Position numbers and translations under genes: made by a program. The notes beneath the pieces were generated by a model. That model was not told the DNA's origin and did not search any database. It saw only the letters and a program-made list of their open reading frames with translations. From Dyella sp. A6 (GTDB taxonomy: Bacteria; Pseudomonadota; Gammaproteobacteria; Xanthomonadales; Rhodanobacteraceae): a DNA stretch of 64,000 nt. The DNA lies in NCBI RefSeq assembly GCF_036320485.1, contig NZ_CP132911.1, positions 1,302,001-1,366,000 on the forward strand, given 5' to 3'. Shown in pieces: positions 1-8,901 of this stretch; within the stretch, counting starts at the first letter, position 1, and each line of letters starts with the position of its first letter.

Positions 1-737
1 TAGGCGACCGGCTCCCGGGTCAGGTGCCCGTCCCACACGTAGTTGGACCAGTTGACGGTGTAGATCAGCGGCGCCGTCTCGCCCATGGAAATCGCCATGG
101 CCAGCAGGATGCCGGTCATCACGCGGCTGAAGCACGAGCGCAGGATCACCCGCATCACCACCGTGGCATGACCGGCGCCCAGCGCATAGGCCGCTTCGCG
201 CAGTTCCGGCGCCACGCCGCGCAGAGCCAGTTCAGTGGTGCGCAGGATATACGGGATGATCATCAGCGCCAGAGTGATGCAGCCGGCCAGCATCGAGAAC
301 TGCCAGCCCAGCCACGTCACCATGGTGATGTAGCCGAACAGACCGAACACGATGGACGGCACGCCCACCATCACGTCGGACAGGTAGCGGATCACGCGGG
401 CGAACGGGCTGCTCTGGTACTCGGAAACGAAGATGCCGCTGAACACGCCGACCGGCGCGGCCAGGATCAGCGAGCCGACGGTCAGCGCGAAGGTGCCGAT
501 GATCGCGTTGAGCAGACCGCCACTGACGCCGTTGGTCGGTTTGGTGAACAGCTCCAGGCTCAGTGCCGGCCAGCCGCGCTTGAGCACGGTGCCGACGATG
601 TCGAGCAGGGCGAACGCCAGCAGCGCGAAGAACAGCCCGAACACGGTCCAGCCGATCAGGTTGTACAGACGGCGACGGCGATACAGCGCGAGGTTGGTCG
701 TGGGCGCCGACGAAGCGGTGGGGGAAAGCGTACTCAC
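1..737 (-). CDS. pstA: Phosphate ABC transporter permease PstA (partial, C-terminus off the left edge)
   Basis: Inner-membrane permease of the high-affinity phosphate importer PstSCAB, pairing with PstC. About 245 residues are visible. They start with a short polar tail (MSTLSPTASSAPTTN), then a membrane segment after YRRRRLYNLIGW, and several further hydrophobic segments. The stretch GVPSIVFGLFGY matches the PstA/PstC core, and the cytoplasmic EAA-type loop reads ELREAAYALGAGH. The start is GTG, and its GTGA overlaps the pstC stop by 4 bp, so the two genes are translationally coupled. pstB and phoU would be expected beyond the edge but are not visible. Family assignment is firm. Confidence 0.93.
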   Translation of the reverse strand, partial: MSTLSPTASSAPTTNLALYRRRRLYNLIGWTVFGLFFALLAFALLDIVGTVLKRGWPALSLELFTKPTNGVSGGLLNAIIGTFALTVGSLILAAPVGVFSGIFVSEYQSSPFARVIRYLSDVMVGVPSIVFGLFGYITMVTWLGWQFSMLAGCITLALMIIPYILRTTELALRGVAPELREAAYALGAGHATVVMRVILRSCFSRVMTGILLAMAISMGETAPLIYTVNWSNYVWDGHLTREPVA

Positions 738-1696
738 AGCGTGGATATCCTGGAGACCAGCAGGCGCGCGATGCCGTTAACCAGCATCGAGATAAGGAGC
801 AGGATCAGGCCGATCTCGGTGATGCTGTTCACCGCCATGCCGGAGGGATCCTGCAGGGCGCTGTCGAGCTGGGACACCATGAAGGCGGCCATCGTGGAGA
901 TCGAGCTGTAGACGCGATGGGGCAGGATGTTGATGGCGTTGCCGCTGACCATCAGTACCGCCATTGTCTCGCCCAGGGCGCGCCCCAGCGCCAGGGTGCT
1001 GACGCCGATCAGCGGCAGGCGCAGGCGCGGCAGCACGATATGGCGCATCACCTCGAAACGGGTGGCGCCGGTGGCCAGGCCGGCCTCGCGCAGGGCGCGC
1101 GGCGTGGTCATCACCGCTTCGCGCATGTTCGCGGTGATCAGCGGTACCACCATCAGCGCCAGCACGATGCCCGAGGTCAGCAGGCCGTAGCCATTGCGGG
1201 TCGGCGGCGCAAAGAACGGAATGAAGCCCAGCACCTTGGACAGGAACGGGTAGAGATGCTTGGAGGCGAACGGGATCAATACCACGTAACCCCACAGGCC
1301 GAACACGACGCTGGGTACCGAGGCGAGCAGCTCGACCAGCAGCGAGGCCGGCTGGCGCAGGCGCGCAGGCACGGCTTCGGCAAGGAACACGGCGGCGCCC
1401 AGGCCGATCGGAATCGCCAGCAGCAGGGCGATCAGCGAGCTGGCCAGGGTGCCCACGATCAGGAACAGGATGCCGAACGACGCGCCGGGCATTACTTCGG
1501 CGCCGCGGACAGTGACGGCATCGCCGTACTGGTTGCCCAGGTTCCATGAACTCTGGGTCAGGAAATCCAGGCCGTTGAAGTGGATCGCCGGCCAGGCGTT
1601 GTAGAACAGGAATGCGATCAGCGCACCGATCGAGAGGGGAATCACCGCGGCAAACATGGCCACGAAGATGCGAAAAGGTCCGCCTGCATGTCGCAT
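734..1696 (-). CDS. pstC: Phosphate ABC transporter permease PstC
   Basis: Partner permease of PstA in the inner membrane. With the ATG chosen here the protein has 320 residues, the usual PstC length. A TTG ten codons upstream is possible but less likely. It has an N-terminal membrane segment, a periplasmic loop (FLTQSSWNLG), then the permease core with SVPSVVFGLWGYVVL and the EAA loop ALREAGLATGATRFEVM. It lies downstream of pstS with about 170 bp between them, which hold a strong hairpin, and overlaps pstA by 4 bp. The order on the minus strand is pstS-pstC-pstA. Confidence 0.94.
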   Translation of the reverse strand: MRHAGGPFRIFVAMFAAVIPLSIGALIAFLFYNAWPAIHFNGLDFLTQSSWNLGNQYGDAVTVRGAEVMPGASFGILFLIVGTLASSLIALLLAIPIGLGAAVFLAEAVPARLRQPASLLVELLASVPSVVFGLWGYVVLIPFASKHLYPFLSKVLGFIPFFAPPTRNGYGLLTSGIVLALMVVPLITANMREAVMTTPRALREAGLATGATRFEVMRHIVLPRLRLPLIGVSTLALGRALGETMAVLMVSGNAINILPHRVYSSISTMAAFMVSQLDSALQDPSGMAVNSITEIGLILLLISMLVNGIARLLVSRISTL

Positions 1697-1814
1697 GTCA
1701 GGGAGCGTCCAGGTAAAGGGGTGCAATGGTCACATTATATATGGCGCATCGCAGCGAATGGACCGATACCGCATCCTTGAACAGTGCAAATGAATTCCGG
1801 AACCGGGAGGCAAG

Positions 1815-1850
1815 CCTGCCGCCGTGCCCGCGAGGGGCGACGGCGGCAGG
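1815..1850 (-). terminator. Hairpin between pstS and pstC (attenuator or mRNA-stabilising stem)
   Basis: A perfect 10-bp inverted repeat (CCTGCCGCCG / CGGCGGCAGG) with a 16-nt loop lies just after the pstS stop. No T-run follows on the minus strand, so it is not a classical terminator. In other bacteria a stem at this place lets the binding-protein mRNA outnumber the permease mRNA. That role is inferred here. Confidence 0.55.
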
Positions 1851-1868
1851 GGACATCTTACGCCGCGA

Positions 1869-2945
1869 TCAGTGGATTTCGGCGATCTGCTTCATCGTCA
1901 GCGCACGGGCCGACGGGGGCAGCGGCAGGAAGTTGACCTGCTTCAGGTACTGCATGGAGTTGCCGCCCTTCTCGTTCACGGCCCAGTTCAGGAAGTCGCG
2001 CATGACCTTGGCGGTTTCCGGCGAGGACTGCTTGCTGTTCACGATCACATACTCGTAGTTGATGATCGGATAGGACTCGGCGCCCGGCGCGAAGATCATG
2101 CTGATGCGCTCGTCCTTCGGGGTCTTCGGCACCATCGCGGCAGCAGCGGCCGGCACGGTCCGCTCGTCCAGCTTGACGAACTTGCCGGAGCGGTTCTTCA
2201 GCATCGCTTCGCCGAAGCCGGCCTTGTCGGTCTCGCTCTTGAAGCTGACGCCGACGTAGGCGATCGAGTACGGGCTGTTCTTCATCGCGGTGACCATGCC
2301 CGGGTTGCCGGTGGCACCGATCGCGCTGGGCACGGACGGCCAGCTGACGGACGTGCCGTAGCCGATCTTGTTGTGCCAGCCGGTGTCGCTGAAGCTCAGG
2401 AACTGGGTGAACATGAAGGTGTCGCCGCTGCCGTCAGCGCGGTGGATCGGCACGATTTCCTTGTGCGGCAGGGGCAGGCCGGGGTTCAGCGCCTTGATCT
2501 GGGCGTTGTCCCAGTAGCGGATCTGGCCGTCGTACATGCCGGCGATGACCGGGCCGTCCAGCTTCAGGTTCTTGTCGTTCAGACCCGGGACGTTGTAGTT
2601 GATCATCTGCGACGAGATGGCGACCGGAATGTTCAGCATCCCCGGGTTCTTCTTCATCTGCATGTCGCTGAGGTAGGCGTCGGACGCGCCGAACTGGGCT
2701 ATGCCCTCGATCGACTGCGCGATACCCGTGCCGCTACCCGTGGAGGCGGTGTTGATGCGCACGTCCGGGTGGCTCTGGGTATAGGCAGGGACCCACAGGT
2801 TGAAGAGCGGGTAGAGCAGGCTGGAGCCCGTCTCCACCAGGTTGGTCGTGGCGGCGACGGCCGGGCCGGCAATGGCAATCATCGCCGCGGCGGCAATGAC
2901 CACCCCCCGCTTGCTGATACGACGCTTGGCAACATGCATGGTCAT
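1869..2945 (-). CDS. pstS: Periplasmic phosphate-binding protein PstS
   Basis: Captures phosphate in the periplasm and delivers it to PstCA. The 358-residue product has a Sec signal peptide ending near GPAVAATT, with no lipobox cysteine. The PBP-like fold starts with ETGSSLLYPLFN, and the phosphate-binding loop is TASTGSGTGI, followed by GASDAYLS. The ATG is preceded by AGGA at 8 nt spacing. It is first of the visible pstSCA genes on the minus strand, so transcription starts to its right. An RNase T gene and a phosphate-type porin follow, which supports a phosphate-starvation locus. Assignment is firm; the protein belongs to the non-lipidated PstS variants of this group. Confidence 0.93.
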   Translation of the reverse strand: MTMHVAKRRISKRGVVIAAAAMIAIAGPAVAATTNLVETGSSLLYPLFNLWVPAYTQSHPDVRINTASTGSGTGIAQSIEGIAQFGASDAYLSDMQMKKNPGMLNIPVAISSQMINYNVPGLNDKNLKLDGPVIAGMYDGQIRYWDNAQIKALNPGLPLPHKEIVPIHRADGSGDTFMFTQFLSFSDTGWHNKIGYGTSVSWPSVPSAIGATGNPGMVTAMKNSPYSIAYVGVSFKSETDKAGFGEAMLKNRSGKFVKLDERTVPAAAAAMVPKTPKDERISMIFAPGAESYPIINYEYVIVNSKQSSPETAKVMRDFLNWAVNEKGGNSMQYLKQVNFLPLPPSARALTMKQIAEIH

Positions 2946-3007
2946 GTCTGGATTCCTGATTGGATTCGAAGAGGTGACGGCTCAAATCGATAAGCCGCCG
3001 GCATTCT

Positions 3008-3025
3008 TTCAGTCGAATGTGACAG
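3008..3025 (-). promoter_or_regulatory. Weak candidate Pho-box half-site upstream of pstS
   Basis: On the minus strand, about 65 bp before the pstS ATG, the sequence CTGTCAC matches one half of the PhoB box (CTGTCAT) at 6 of 7 positions. The second half expected 11 bp downstream (GACTGAA) is poor. PhoB control of pst genes is well established in other Proteobacteria; this site is tentative. Confidence 0.3.
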
Positions 3026-3093
3026 CTTCGTTGCATCGCCAGGGGCGATTCAGGCTGGGAAATTCTGCCTGGTGGCATGGAAATGCTGGTGGA

Positions 3094-3744
3094 TCAGTCT
3101 GTTAGCTGGCGCAGCTCCAGGTCTTCCAGCGTCTTCCAGCGGTTGACGATTCCGCAAAACAGCCGCGCGGTCTGCTCGGCATCGTACACCGCCGAATGGG
3201 CCTGCTGGGCGTCGAAGGTCTGCCCGGCCGCCAGGACCGCCTTGCTCAGAACGGTCTGGCCATAGGCCAGGCCGCCCAGGGTGGCCGTGTCGAAACAGCT
3301 GAAGGGGTGGAACGGGTTGCGCTTGTTGCCGGTGCGGCGCACTGCGGCATTGAGAAAGCCCAGGTCGAAGGCTGCATTGTGGCCAACCAGGATCGCGCGC
3401 TGGCAGCCGCGTTCGCGCATGGCCTGGCGCACCGGCTGGAAGATGTGTTCCAGCGCGGTGCGCTCGTGCTGCGCGCCGCGCAGCGGGTTGTCCGGGTCGA
3501 TGCCGGTCACTTCCAGCGCGCGCGGATCCAGATTGGCGCCGGGGAACGGCTCCACATGCGTGGACACGACCGGGTCGGGGTGCAGCCATCCCTCGTCATC
3601 CATATGAATGGTGATGGCGGCAATTTCCAGCAGCGCATCGCGCTCGTCGTCGAAGCCGCCTGTTTCCACGTCCACGACAACCGGCAGGAAGCCACGAAAC
3701 CGCTCGGCCATGCGGCCGGCCATGCTGTTGTTCATCGAGCTCAT
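3094..3744 (-). CDS. rnt: Ribonuclease T
   Basis: DEDDh-family 3'-5' exoribonuclease that trims the CCA end of tRNA and matures small stable RNAs. The 216-residue protein shows the exonuclease motifs in order: VVVDVETGG (first Asp and Glu), [11 protein letters not shown] (second Asp), and [11 protein letters not shown] (catalytic His and last Asp). Length matches the family. Several Met codons lie near the start (positions 1, 4 and 8 of the protein) and none has a strong ribosome site, so the exact start is uncertain by a few residues. It stands alone between pstS and the divergent porin gene. Confidence 0.92.
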   Translation of the reverse strand: MSSMNNSMAGRMAERFRGFLPVVVDVETGGFDDERDALLEIAAITIHMDDEGWLHPDPVVSTHVEPFPGANLDPRALEVTGIDPDNPLRGAQHERTALEHIFQPVRQAMRERGCQRAILVGHNAAFDLGFLNAAVRRTGNKRNPFHPFSCFDTATLGGLAYGQTVLSKAVLAAGQTFDAQQAHSAVYDAEQTARLFCGIVNRWKTLEDLELRQLTD

Positions 3745-3798
3745 GCGCGAAGCATAGCAGTCGGGCCAGTTTACGAATGGCTATCGGAATGTGCGCAA

Positions 3799-3822
3799 TT
3801 GTCTCTGTTCTGTAACAGAGAC
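3799..3822. promoter_or_regulatory. Perfect palindrome upstream of the porin, overlapping a weak Pho-box-like repeat
   Basis: The arms GTCTCTGTT (3801-3809) and AACAGAGAC (3814-3822) are perfect inverted repeats separated by CTGT. The same stretch can be read as a degenerate PhoB direct repeat, TTGTCTC then 4 nt then CTGTAAC (3799-3816). It lies in the divergent rnt/porin interval, about 115 bp before the porin ATG. No T-run follows, so an operator is more likely than a terminator. The binding protein is unknown. Confidence 0.45.
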
Positions 3823-3935
3823 CGAACACAATCTTAAGCAGCGGCTCACTTCCCGACGCCGCACAGACTTCGCCGGCCACCACAAAGACAGGGGGCGGTC
3901 GAGTTGATTCTTACCCTATATGTGGAGACTTATCC

Positions 3936-5237
3936 ATGCGTTCTAAGATGCTCGCGGTAGCCATCGCTACCGGGTTGGGCGTGACCAGCTTCGCGACCGT
4001 TGCCGCGCCCGCCCAGACCCACAAGCACCATGTCAGGGTGGTCCGGACCTCGACGGCGACGGAGATCGCCGAACTCAAGGCCCAGCTGGCAGCGCTGCAG
4101 CAGAAGGTCGACCAGCTGCAGAACCAGTCCACCACGCAGGAGCAGGTCCAGCAGCAGACGGCGCAACAGGTCCAGCAGGTTCAGGCACAGCAGCAGGCCC
4201 AGGCCCAGCAGATCGCTGCCGCACCCAGCGCTGATCTTCAGAAGAAGGTCGACAACATCGAGAAGTTCGTCAATAACACTAAGATTGGCGGCAAGATGTA
4301 CTTCGACTTCAGCAACATCGACCAGAAGAACAGCGACACGGGCAAGACCAACAACACCGGCTTCGGTTTCGATATCAAGCGCTTCTACCTGGGTGTCGAC
4401 CACAAGTTCAACGACACCTGGTCGGCCAACCTGACCACCGACATCGGTTACTCCAGCTCCACTGGTGCGACCAACCTGTTCGTGAAGAAGGCTTACGTGC
4501 AGGGCAAGTTCGACAAGGCGTTCATCCTGCGCGTCGGTTCGGCCGACATGCCGTGGATTCCGTTCGTGGAGAACTGGTACGGCTTCCGCTACGTCGAGAA
4601 CACCATCACCGACCGCCTGCATTTCGCCAACTCGGCTGACTGGGGCGCGCACGCCCTGGGTACCGCCGGTGCGTTCAACTACGCGGTGTCCGTGGTCAAC
4701 GGCAATGGCTACAAGAACCCGGGTCGCAGCAAGGGCATGGATGTGGAAGCCCGCATCGGCTTCGAGCCGGTCAAGGGCCTGATGGTTGCCCTGGGCGGTT
4801 ACGACGGCAACCGTGGCAAGGAAACCCAGAACACCAGCACCCAGCACACTGCCAGCCGCGGTGACCTGATGGTGGCCTATCACAGCAGCCTGTTCCGTGC
4901 CGGTGTCGAGTACTTCAACGCCAAGGACTGGAACAACGTGACCACCGTGTCCTCGGACAAGGCGCATGGTTACTCGCTGTGGGCCAGCGTGCCGCTCAAT
5001 GACGAGTGGGCCGTGTTCGGCCGTTACGACAACGCCAAGCTGAGCCAGACCCTGAACCCGCAGAACAAGGACGTCTATTACAACCTTGGCCTGCAGTACA
5101 AGGTCACCAAGGGCTTCGACCTGGCCGCCGTGTGGAAGCACGACACCAGCAACAGCGAAGTCAGCACCCCGGTGCCGGCGCACGTGCAGAAGCTGAAGAC
5201 CAACGAGATCGGCGTTTTCGGCCAGGTTGCGTTCTGA
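3936..5237 (+). CDS. Phosphate/polyphosphate-selective porin of the OprO/OprP type
   Basis: Outer-membrane beta-barrel expected to pass phosphate or polyphosphate into the periplasm for PstS. The 433-residue protein has a signal peptide (cleavage near TVAAPAQ), then a Gln-rich coiled coil at about residues 45-110 (EIAELKAQLAALQQKVDQL) typical of trimerising porins, then a barrel of alternating aromatic strands ending in GVFGQVAF with the C-terminal Phe used by the BAM machinery. GGAG lies 8 nt before the ATG. The porin O/P family is clear. Phosphate selectivity is inferred from the family and from pstSCA next door. Confidence 0.85.
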   Translation: MRSKMLAVAIATGLGVTSFATVAAPAQTHKHHVRVVRTSTATEIAELKAQLAALQQKVDQLQNQSTTQEQVQQQTAQQVQQVQAQQQAQAQQIAAAPSADLQKKVDNIEKFVNNTKIGGKMYFDFSNIDQKNSDTGKTNNTGFGFDIKRFYLGVDHKFNDTWSANLTTDIGYSSSTGATNLFVKKAYVQGKFDKAFILRVGSADMPWIPFVENWYGFRYVENTITDRLHFANSADWGAHALGTAGAFNYAVSVVNGNGYKNPGRSKGMDVEARIGFEPVKGLMVALGGYDGNRGKETQNTSTQHTASRGDLMVAYHSSLFRAGVEYFNAKDWNNVTTVSSDKAHGYSLWASVPLNDEWAVFGRYDNAKLSQTLNPQNKDVYYNLGLQYKVTKGFDLAAVWKHDTSNSEVSTPVPAHVQKLKTNEIGVFGQVAF

Positions 5238-5261
5238 CATCCGGACTTCCCGGAACTGTCA

Positions 5262-5291
5262 CATGCCTGCGGCATCATGGCCGCAGGCATG
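5262..5291 (+). repeat. Perfect 12-bp inverted repeat after the porin gene
   Basis: CATGCCTGCGGC and GCCGCAGGCATG are separated by six bases (ATCATG), 25 bp past the porin stop. It resembles a REP-like or mRNA-protecting stem. A second, T-tailed hairpin follows 43 bp later, so this stem is not needed for termination. Confidence 0.6.
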
Positions 5292-5333
5292 CAGCAGCAA
5301 GAGATATCGTAAGGAGTTGGACCCAGGGACGGA

Positions 5334-5364
5334 AAACGGCGGGCTTGGCCCGCCGTTTGTTTTT
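5334..5364. terminator. Bidirectional rho-independent terminator between the porin and nth
   Basis: An 11-bp perfect stem, AAACGGCGGGC / GCCCGCCGTTT, with loop TTG. The plus strand continues GTTTTTC and the minus strand also runs into T residues. It can end both the porin transcript and the convergent metG-rnfB-nth operon. Confidence 0.88.
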
Positions 5365-5394
5365 CTGCATCCCGGTGGCGCTTGCCGGGTCGGC

Positions 5395-6033
5395 TCAGCC
5401 TGCCGGCGTCTTGGCCTTGTAGCGGCACAGGTCGCGGATCACGCAGTGCGGGCAATCCGGCTTGCGTGCCTTGCACACGTAGCGGCCGTGCAGGATCAGC
5501 CAGTGATGGGCGTCCTGCTTGAATTCGGCCGGCACCACTTTCTCCAGCTTGTCCTCGACCGCACGCACGTCCTTGCCGGGCGCCAGCCCGGTGCGGTTGG
5601 CAACACGGAAGATGTGCGTGTCGACGGCAATGGTCGGCTGGCCGAAGGCCGTGTTCAGCACCACGTTGGCGGTCTTGCGGCCCACGCCGGGCAGGGCTTC
5701 CAGTGCCTCACGGGTGCGCGGCACCTCGCCGTCGTGCTGCTCCACCAGGATACGGCACAGGGCGATCACGTTCCGGGCCTTGGCATTGAACAGGCCGATG
5801 GTGGCGATGTAGGTCTTCAGCGTGTCCTCGCCGAGGGCCAGGATCGTCTGCGGCGTGTTGGCGACCGGGTAGAGTTTGCGCGTGGCCTTGTTCACGCCCA
5901 CGTCGGTGGCCTGGGCCGACAGCACCACGGCGACCAGCAGCTCGAACGGCGTTTCGTAGGCCAGCTCGGTGGTGGGCTTCGGGTCGAGTTCGCGCAGCCG
6001 GGTGAACAGTTCGATGACGTCGGCGCGTTTCAT
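5395..6033 (-). CDS. nth: Endonuclease III (DNA glycosylase/AP lyase)
   Basis: Base-excision repair enzyme that removes oxidised pyrimidines and nicks at abasic sites. The 212-residue protein has the helix-hairpin-helix [13 protein letters not shown] with the catalytic Lys, the catalytic Asp in AVDTHIFRV, and the C-terminal 4Fe-4S cluster C-x6-C-x2-C-x5-C in [17 protein letters not shown]. It is last in the metG-rnfB-nth operon and its ATG overlaps the rnfB stop as ATGA. Length and motifs are canonical. Confidence 0.97.
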   Translation of the reverse strand: MKRADVIELFTRLRELDPKPTTELAYETPFELLVAVVLSAQATDVGVNKATRKLYPVANTPQTILALGEDTLKTYIATIGLFNAKARNVIALCRILVEQHDGEVPRTREALEALPGVGRKTANVVLNTAFGQPTIAVDTHIFRVANRTGLAPGKDVRAVEDKLEKVVPAEFKQDAHHWLILHGRYVCKARKPDCPHCVIRDLCRYKAKTPAG

Positions 6034-6638
6034 GACTGGCTGTCCTGTTGTCTTGCGCGGGCGCGGGCCAGCGCCGCCAGCACCGGATTGGACGAGGTGA
6101 TGGCGGCATCGGTGGCGGCCTTGCGCCGGGCCAGCTCCGCTTCGCGCGCCTCACGCTCGCGGGCCAGGCGTGCCTCGCGGCGCTGGAAGTGCGCGCGGGC
6201 GGCGTCGGCATGCGCAGTGTCGATCTGTTCGGGCGGCATCGGTTCCAGTGCGATGCAGTCGACCGGGCAGGCCGGTACGCACAGTTCGCAGCCGGTGCAG
6301 TCGTCGGCGATCACCGTGTGCATGAGCTTGGCCGCACCGACGATGGCGTCGACCGGGCAGACCTGGATGCACTTGGTGCAGCCGATGCAGTCGGCCTCGA
6401 TCACGCGCGCCAGCATGCGCGGCTTCTCGACCCCGTTGGCCGGGTTCAGCGGCAGCGTCGGGCGGTCCAGCAGCGCGGCCAGCCGGGCGATGCCGATGGC
6501 TCCGCCGGGCGGGCACTGGTTGATCTCGGCGTCACCACGGGCGATCGCCTCGGCATAGGGGCGGCAGCCGTGGTAGCCGCATTGCTCGCATTGCGTCTGC
6601 GGCAGGATCGCGTCGATGTGTTCGACCAACGTTGCCAC
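6030..6638 (-). CDS. rnfB: RnfB/RsxB-type iron-sulfur protein
   Basis: Membrane-associated electron carrier related to subunit B of the Rnf/Rsx complex. The start is taken at GTG 6638, which gives 202 residues ([17 protein letters not shown]). An upstream in-frame extension would only run into metG. An N-terminal 4Fe-4S domain is seen in [10 protein letters not shown] followed by QCPPGG. Two ferredoxin motifs follow, [12 protein letters not shown] and [12 protein letters not shown]. The usual N-terminal membrane anchor of RnfB is absent and no other rnf genes are near. This short RnfB between metG and nth is typical of the order. It may supply electrons or clusters to nearby Fe-S enzymes, but that is inference. 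Confidence 0.88.
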   Translation of the reverse strand: MATLVEHIDAILPQTQCEQCGYHGCRPYAEAIARGDAEINQCPPGGAIGIARLAALLDRPTLPLNPANGVEKPRMLARVIEADCIGCTKCIQVCPVDAIVGAAKLMHTVIADDCTGCELCVPACPVDCIALEPMPPEQIDTAHADAARAHFQRREARLAREREAREAELARRKAATDAAITSSNPVLAALARARARQQDSQS

Positions 6639-6648
6639 GGCGCAGCGC

Positions 6649-8733
6649 TCAGCGAACGGTGGCACCCGGCTTGGCGCCCTGGTCGGCGTCCAGCAGGAAC
6701 AGGTCGCTGCCACCGTCGCCGGCCGACAGGATCATGCCCTCGGACAGGCCGAAGCGCATCTTGCGCGGTGCCAGGTTGGCGATGAACACCACGTTGCGGC
6801 CGACCAGCCTTTCCGGCTCGCCATAGGCTGCGCGGATGCCGGAGAAGATCTGCCGCGTGCCCAGCGGGCCGGCGTCCAGCTCGAAGCGCAGCAGCTTGTC
6901 CGAGCCTTCCACGAACTCGCAGACCGCGACCTTGCCGATGCGCAGGTCGAGCCTGGCGAAATCGTCGATGGTGATGGTGGCGGGGGCATCGGTCGTTGCG
7001 GCGGGCTTGGCAGTGTCGTTCACGGGCTTCTTCTTCGGTGGTTCGGTTGGGGTGGCTGGTGCGCCGAGCGATTCCTTCGAGGCATCGACCATCGCTTCGA
7101 TACGCTTCGGATCGAGCCGGCCGAGCAAGGGCTCGAAGGCGTTGACGGTGTGGCCGAACAGCTCGCGGCGGGCATCGTCGAAACCGGCGACCGGCGCGGC
7201 GAGGAATTGTTCGGCGGCGGCCACGGTGGCGGGTAGTACGGGTTTCAGCAGGCCGCTGAGCAGGCGGAAGCCGTGCAGCGCGAAGGTGCAGACCTGGTGC
7301 AGCTCGTCGCGGCGGCTTTCGTCCTTGGCAATGACCCACGGTGCCTTGGCCGCGATGTAGCCGTTGACCAGGTCGGCCATGGCGACGAAGCGGCGCGTGA
7401 CGTCGGCGAACTCGCCGTCCTGGTACAGCGTCGCGATGCCTTCATAGTGCCCGAGCAACTGCTGCCACAGTTCGGCTTCTTCGGCGCCGAAGCGATCGGC
7501 GAGCTTGCCATCGAAGAACTTGTGCACGAAGCCCGCGGTGCGGCTGGCGATGTTCACCCACTTGCCGACCAGGTGCGAGTTGACGCGCTCCTCGAAGGCT
7601 TTCAGGTCGAGGTCCACGTCCACCGGCGTGTCGTTGAGCAGGGTGGCGAAGTAGTAGCGCAGGTATTCCGGGTGCAGGCCCGCATCGAGGTAGGTGCGGG
7701 CCTGGATGAAGGTGCCGCGCGACTTGGACATCTTCGCGCCGTTGACGGTCAGGTAGCCGTTGACGTGCAGCGCGGTGGGTGTTCGGAACTGCGCGCCATG
7801 CAGCATCGCCGGCCAGAACAGACCATGGAAATTGATGATGTCCTTGCCGATGAAATGGTGCATCTCGGCCTGGCTGTCCGGTGCGAGGAAGTCCTCGAAG
7901 CGCAGCCCGGTACGCTCGCACAGCGCCTTGAAGCTGGCGAGATAGCCCACTGGTGCGTCCAGCCACACGTAGAAGAACTTGCCTGGCGCGTCGGGGATCG
8001 GGAAGCCGAAGTAGGGCGCGTCACGCGAGATGTCCCAGTCCTTCAGGCCGCCGTCCAGCCATTCCTTCAGCTTGGCCACCACGCCGGAGTTGGCCACCGG
8101 CCGGCCGCCGGTGAGTTTGCCGCCGAACCAGTCGCGCAACAGCTGCTGGAACTTGTCCAGCTCGAAAAAGTAATGCTCCGAATCCTTCAGCACCGGTGTG
8201 GCACCGGACACCACCGAGTAGGGATCGATCAGCTCGGTGGGTGCGTAGGTGGCACCGCAGTTCTCGCAGTTGTCGCCGTACTGGTCGGGTGTCTTGCAGA
8301 CCGGGCAGGAGCCCTTGATGTAACGGTCCGGCAGGAACATCTGCTTCTCGGGGTCGAACAGCTGCTGGATGCTGCGTTTGGCGATGTAGCCGCTGTCGCG
8401 CAGGCGCGTGTAGATCAGCGTCGCCAGCTCGCGGTTCTCGTCCGAGTGGGTGGTGTGATAGTGGTCGAAGTCCACGCCAAAGGCGGCGAAGTCGGCCTCG
8501 TGGCCCTGCCGGATGCCCTCGATGTAGACCTCCGGTGTCAGTCCGGCCTTTTCCGCGGCCAGCATGATTGGCGTGCCGTGTGCATCGTCGGCGCAGACAT
8601 AGGCCACGCTGTTGCCCATCATCCGCTGCGCGCGTACCCAGATGTCGGCCTGGATATAGCCGAGCAGGTGGCCCATGTGCAGCGGGCCGTTGGCGTAGGG
8701 CAGGGCGTTGGTGACGAGCAGGCGGCGATTCAT
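6649..8733 (-). CDS. metG: Methionyl-tRNA synthetase
   Basis: Charges tRNA-Met in the cytoplasm. From the ATG at 8733 the protein has 694 residues; the longer reading frame upstream is not coding. The class I signature is LHMGHLLGY near the N-terminus, a zinc knuckle appears as [18 protein letters not shown], and KMSKS is present in [14 protein letters not shown]-terminal tRNA-binding/dimerisation domain starts near [16 protein letters not shown], after a Lys/Pro-rich linker. It is first gene of the operon with rnfB and nth. Confidence 0.98.
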   Translation of the reverse strand: MNRRLLVTNALPYANGPLHMGHLLGYIQADIWVRAQRMMGNSVAYVCADDAHGTPIMLAAEKAGLTPEVYIEGIRQGHEADFAAFGVDFDHYHTTHSDENRELATLIYTRLRDSGYIAKRSIQQLFDPEKQMFLPDRYIKGSCPVCKTPDQYGDNCENCGATYAPTELIDPYSVVSGATPVLKDSEHYFFELDKFQQLLRDWFGGKLTGGRPVANSGVVAKLKEWLDGGLKDWDISRDAPYFGFPIPDAPGKFFYVWLDAPVGYLASFKALCERTGLRFEDFLAPDSQAEMHHFIGKDIINFHGLFWPAMLHGAQFRTPTALHVNGYLTVNGAKMSKSRGTFIQARTYLDAGLHPEYLRYYFATLLNDTPVDVDLDLKAFEERVNSHLVGKWVNIASRTAGFVHKFFDGKLADRFGAEEAELWQQLLGHYEGIATLYQDGEFADVTRRFVAMADLVNGYIAAKAPWVIAKDESRRDELHQVCTFALHGFRLLSGLLKPVLPATVAAAEQFLAAPVAGFDDARRELFGHTVNAFEPLLGRLDPKRIEAMVDASKESLGAPATPTEPPKKKPVNDTAKPAATTDAPATITIDDFARLDLRIGKVAVCEFVEGSDKLLRFELDAGPLGTRQIFSGIRAAYGEPERLVGRNVVFIANLAPRKMRFGLSEGMILSAGDGGSDLFLLDADQGAKPGATVR

Positions 8734-8901
8734 GCAGGTGTGATGGGTGCGGTGGCGGTCCTGCATTATGGCATGGCCGTCCAGCCGACCCGGCACGGAT
8801 ACGGGAAAAGGGTGCTTGCCGACGTGCCGCAGCGCGGCGAGCTTTCGCACCGCGCGATCCCGTATGTTGACTCGAGGGGCGACGTCAGGGGGAAGGCTTG
8901 A

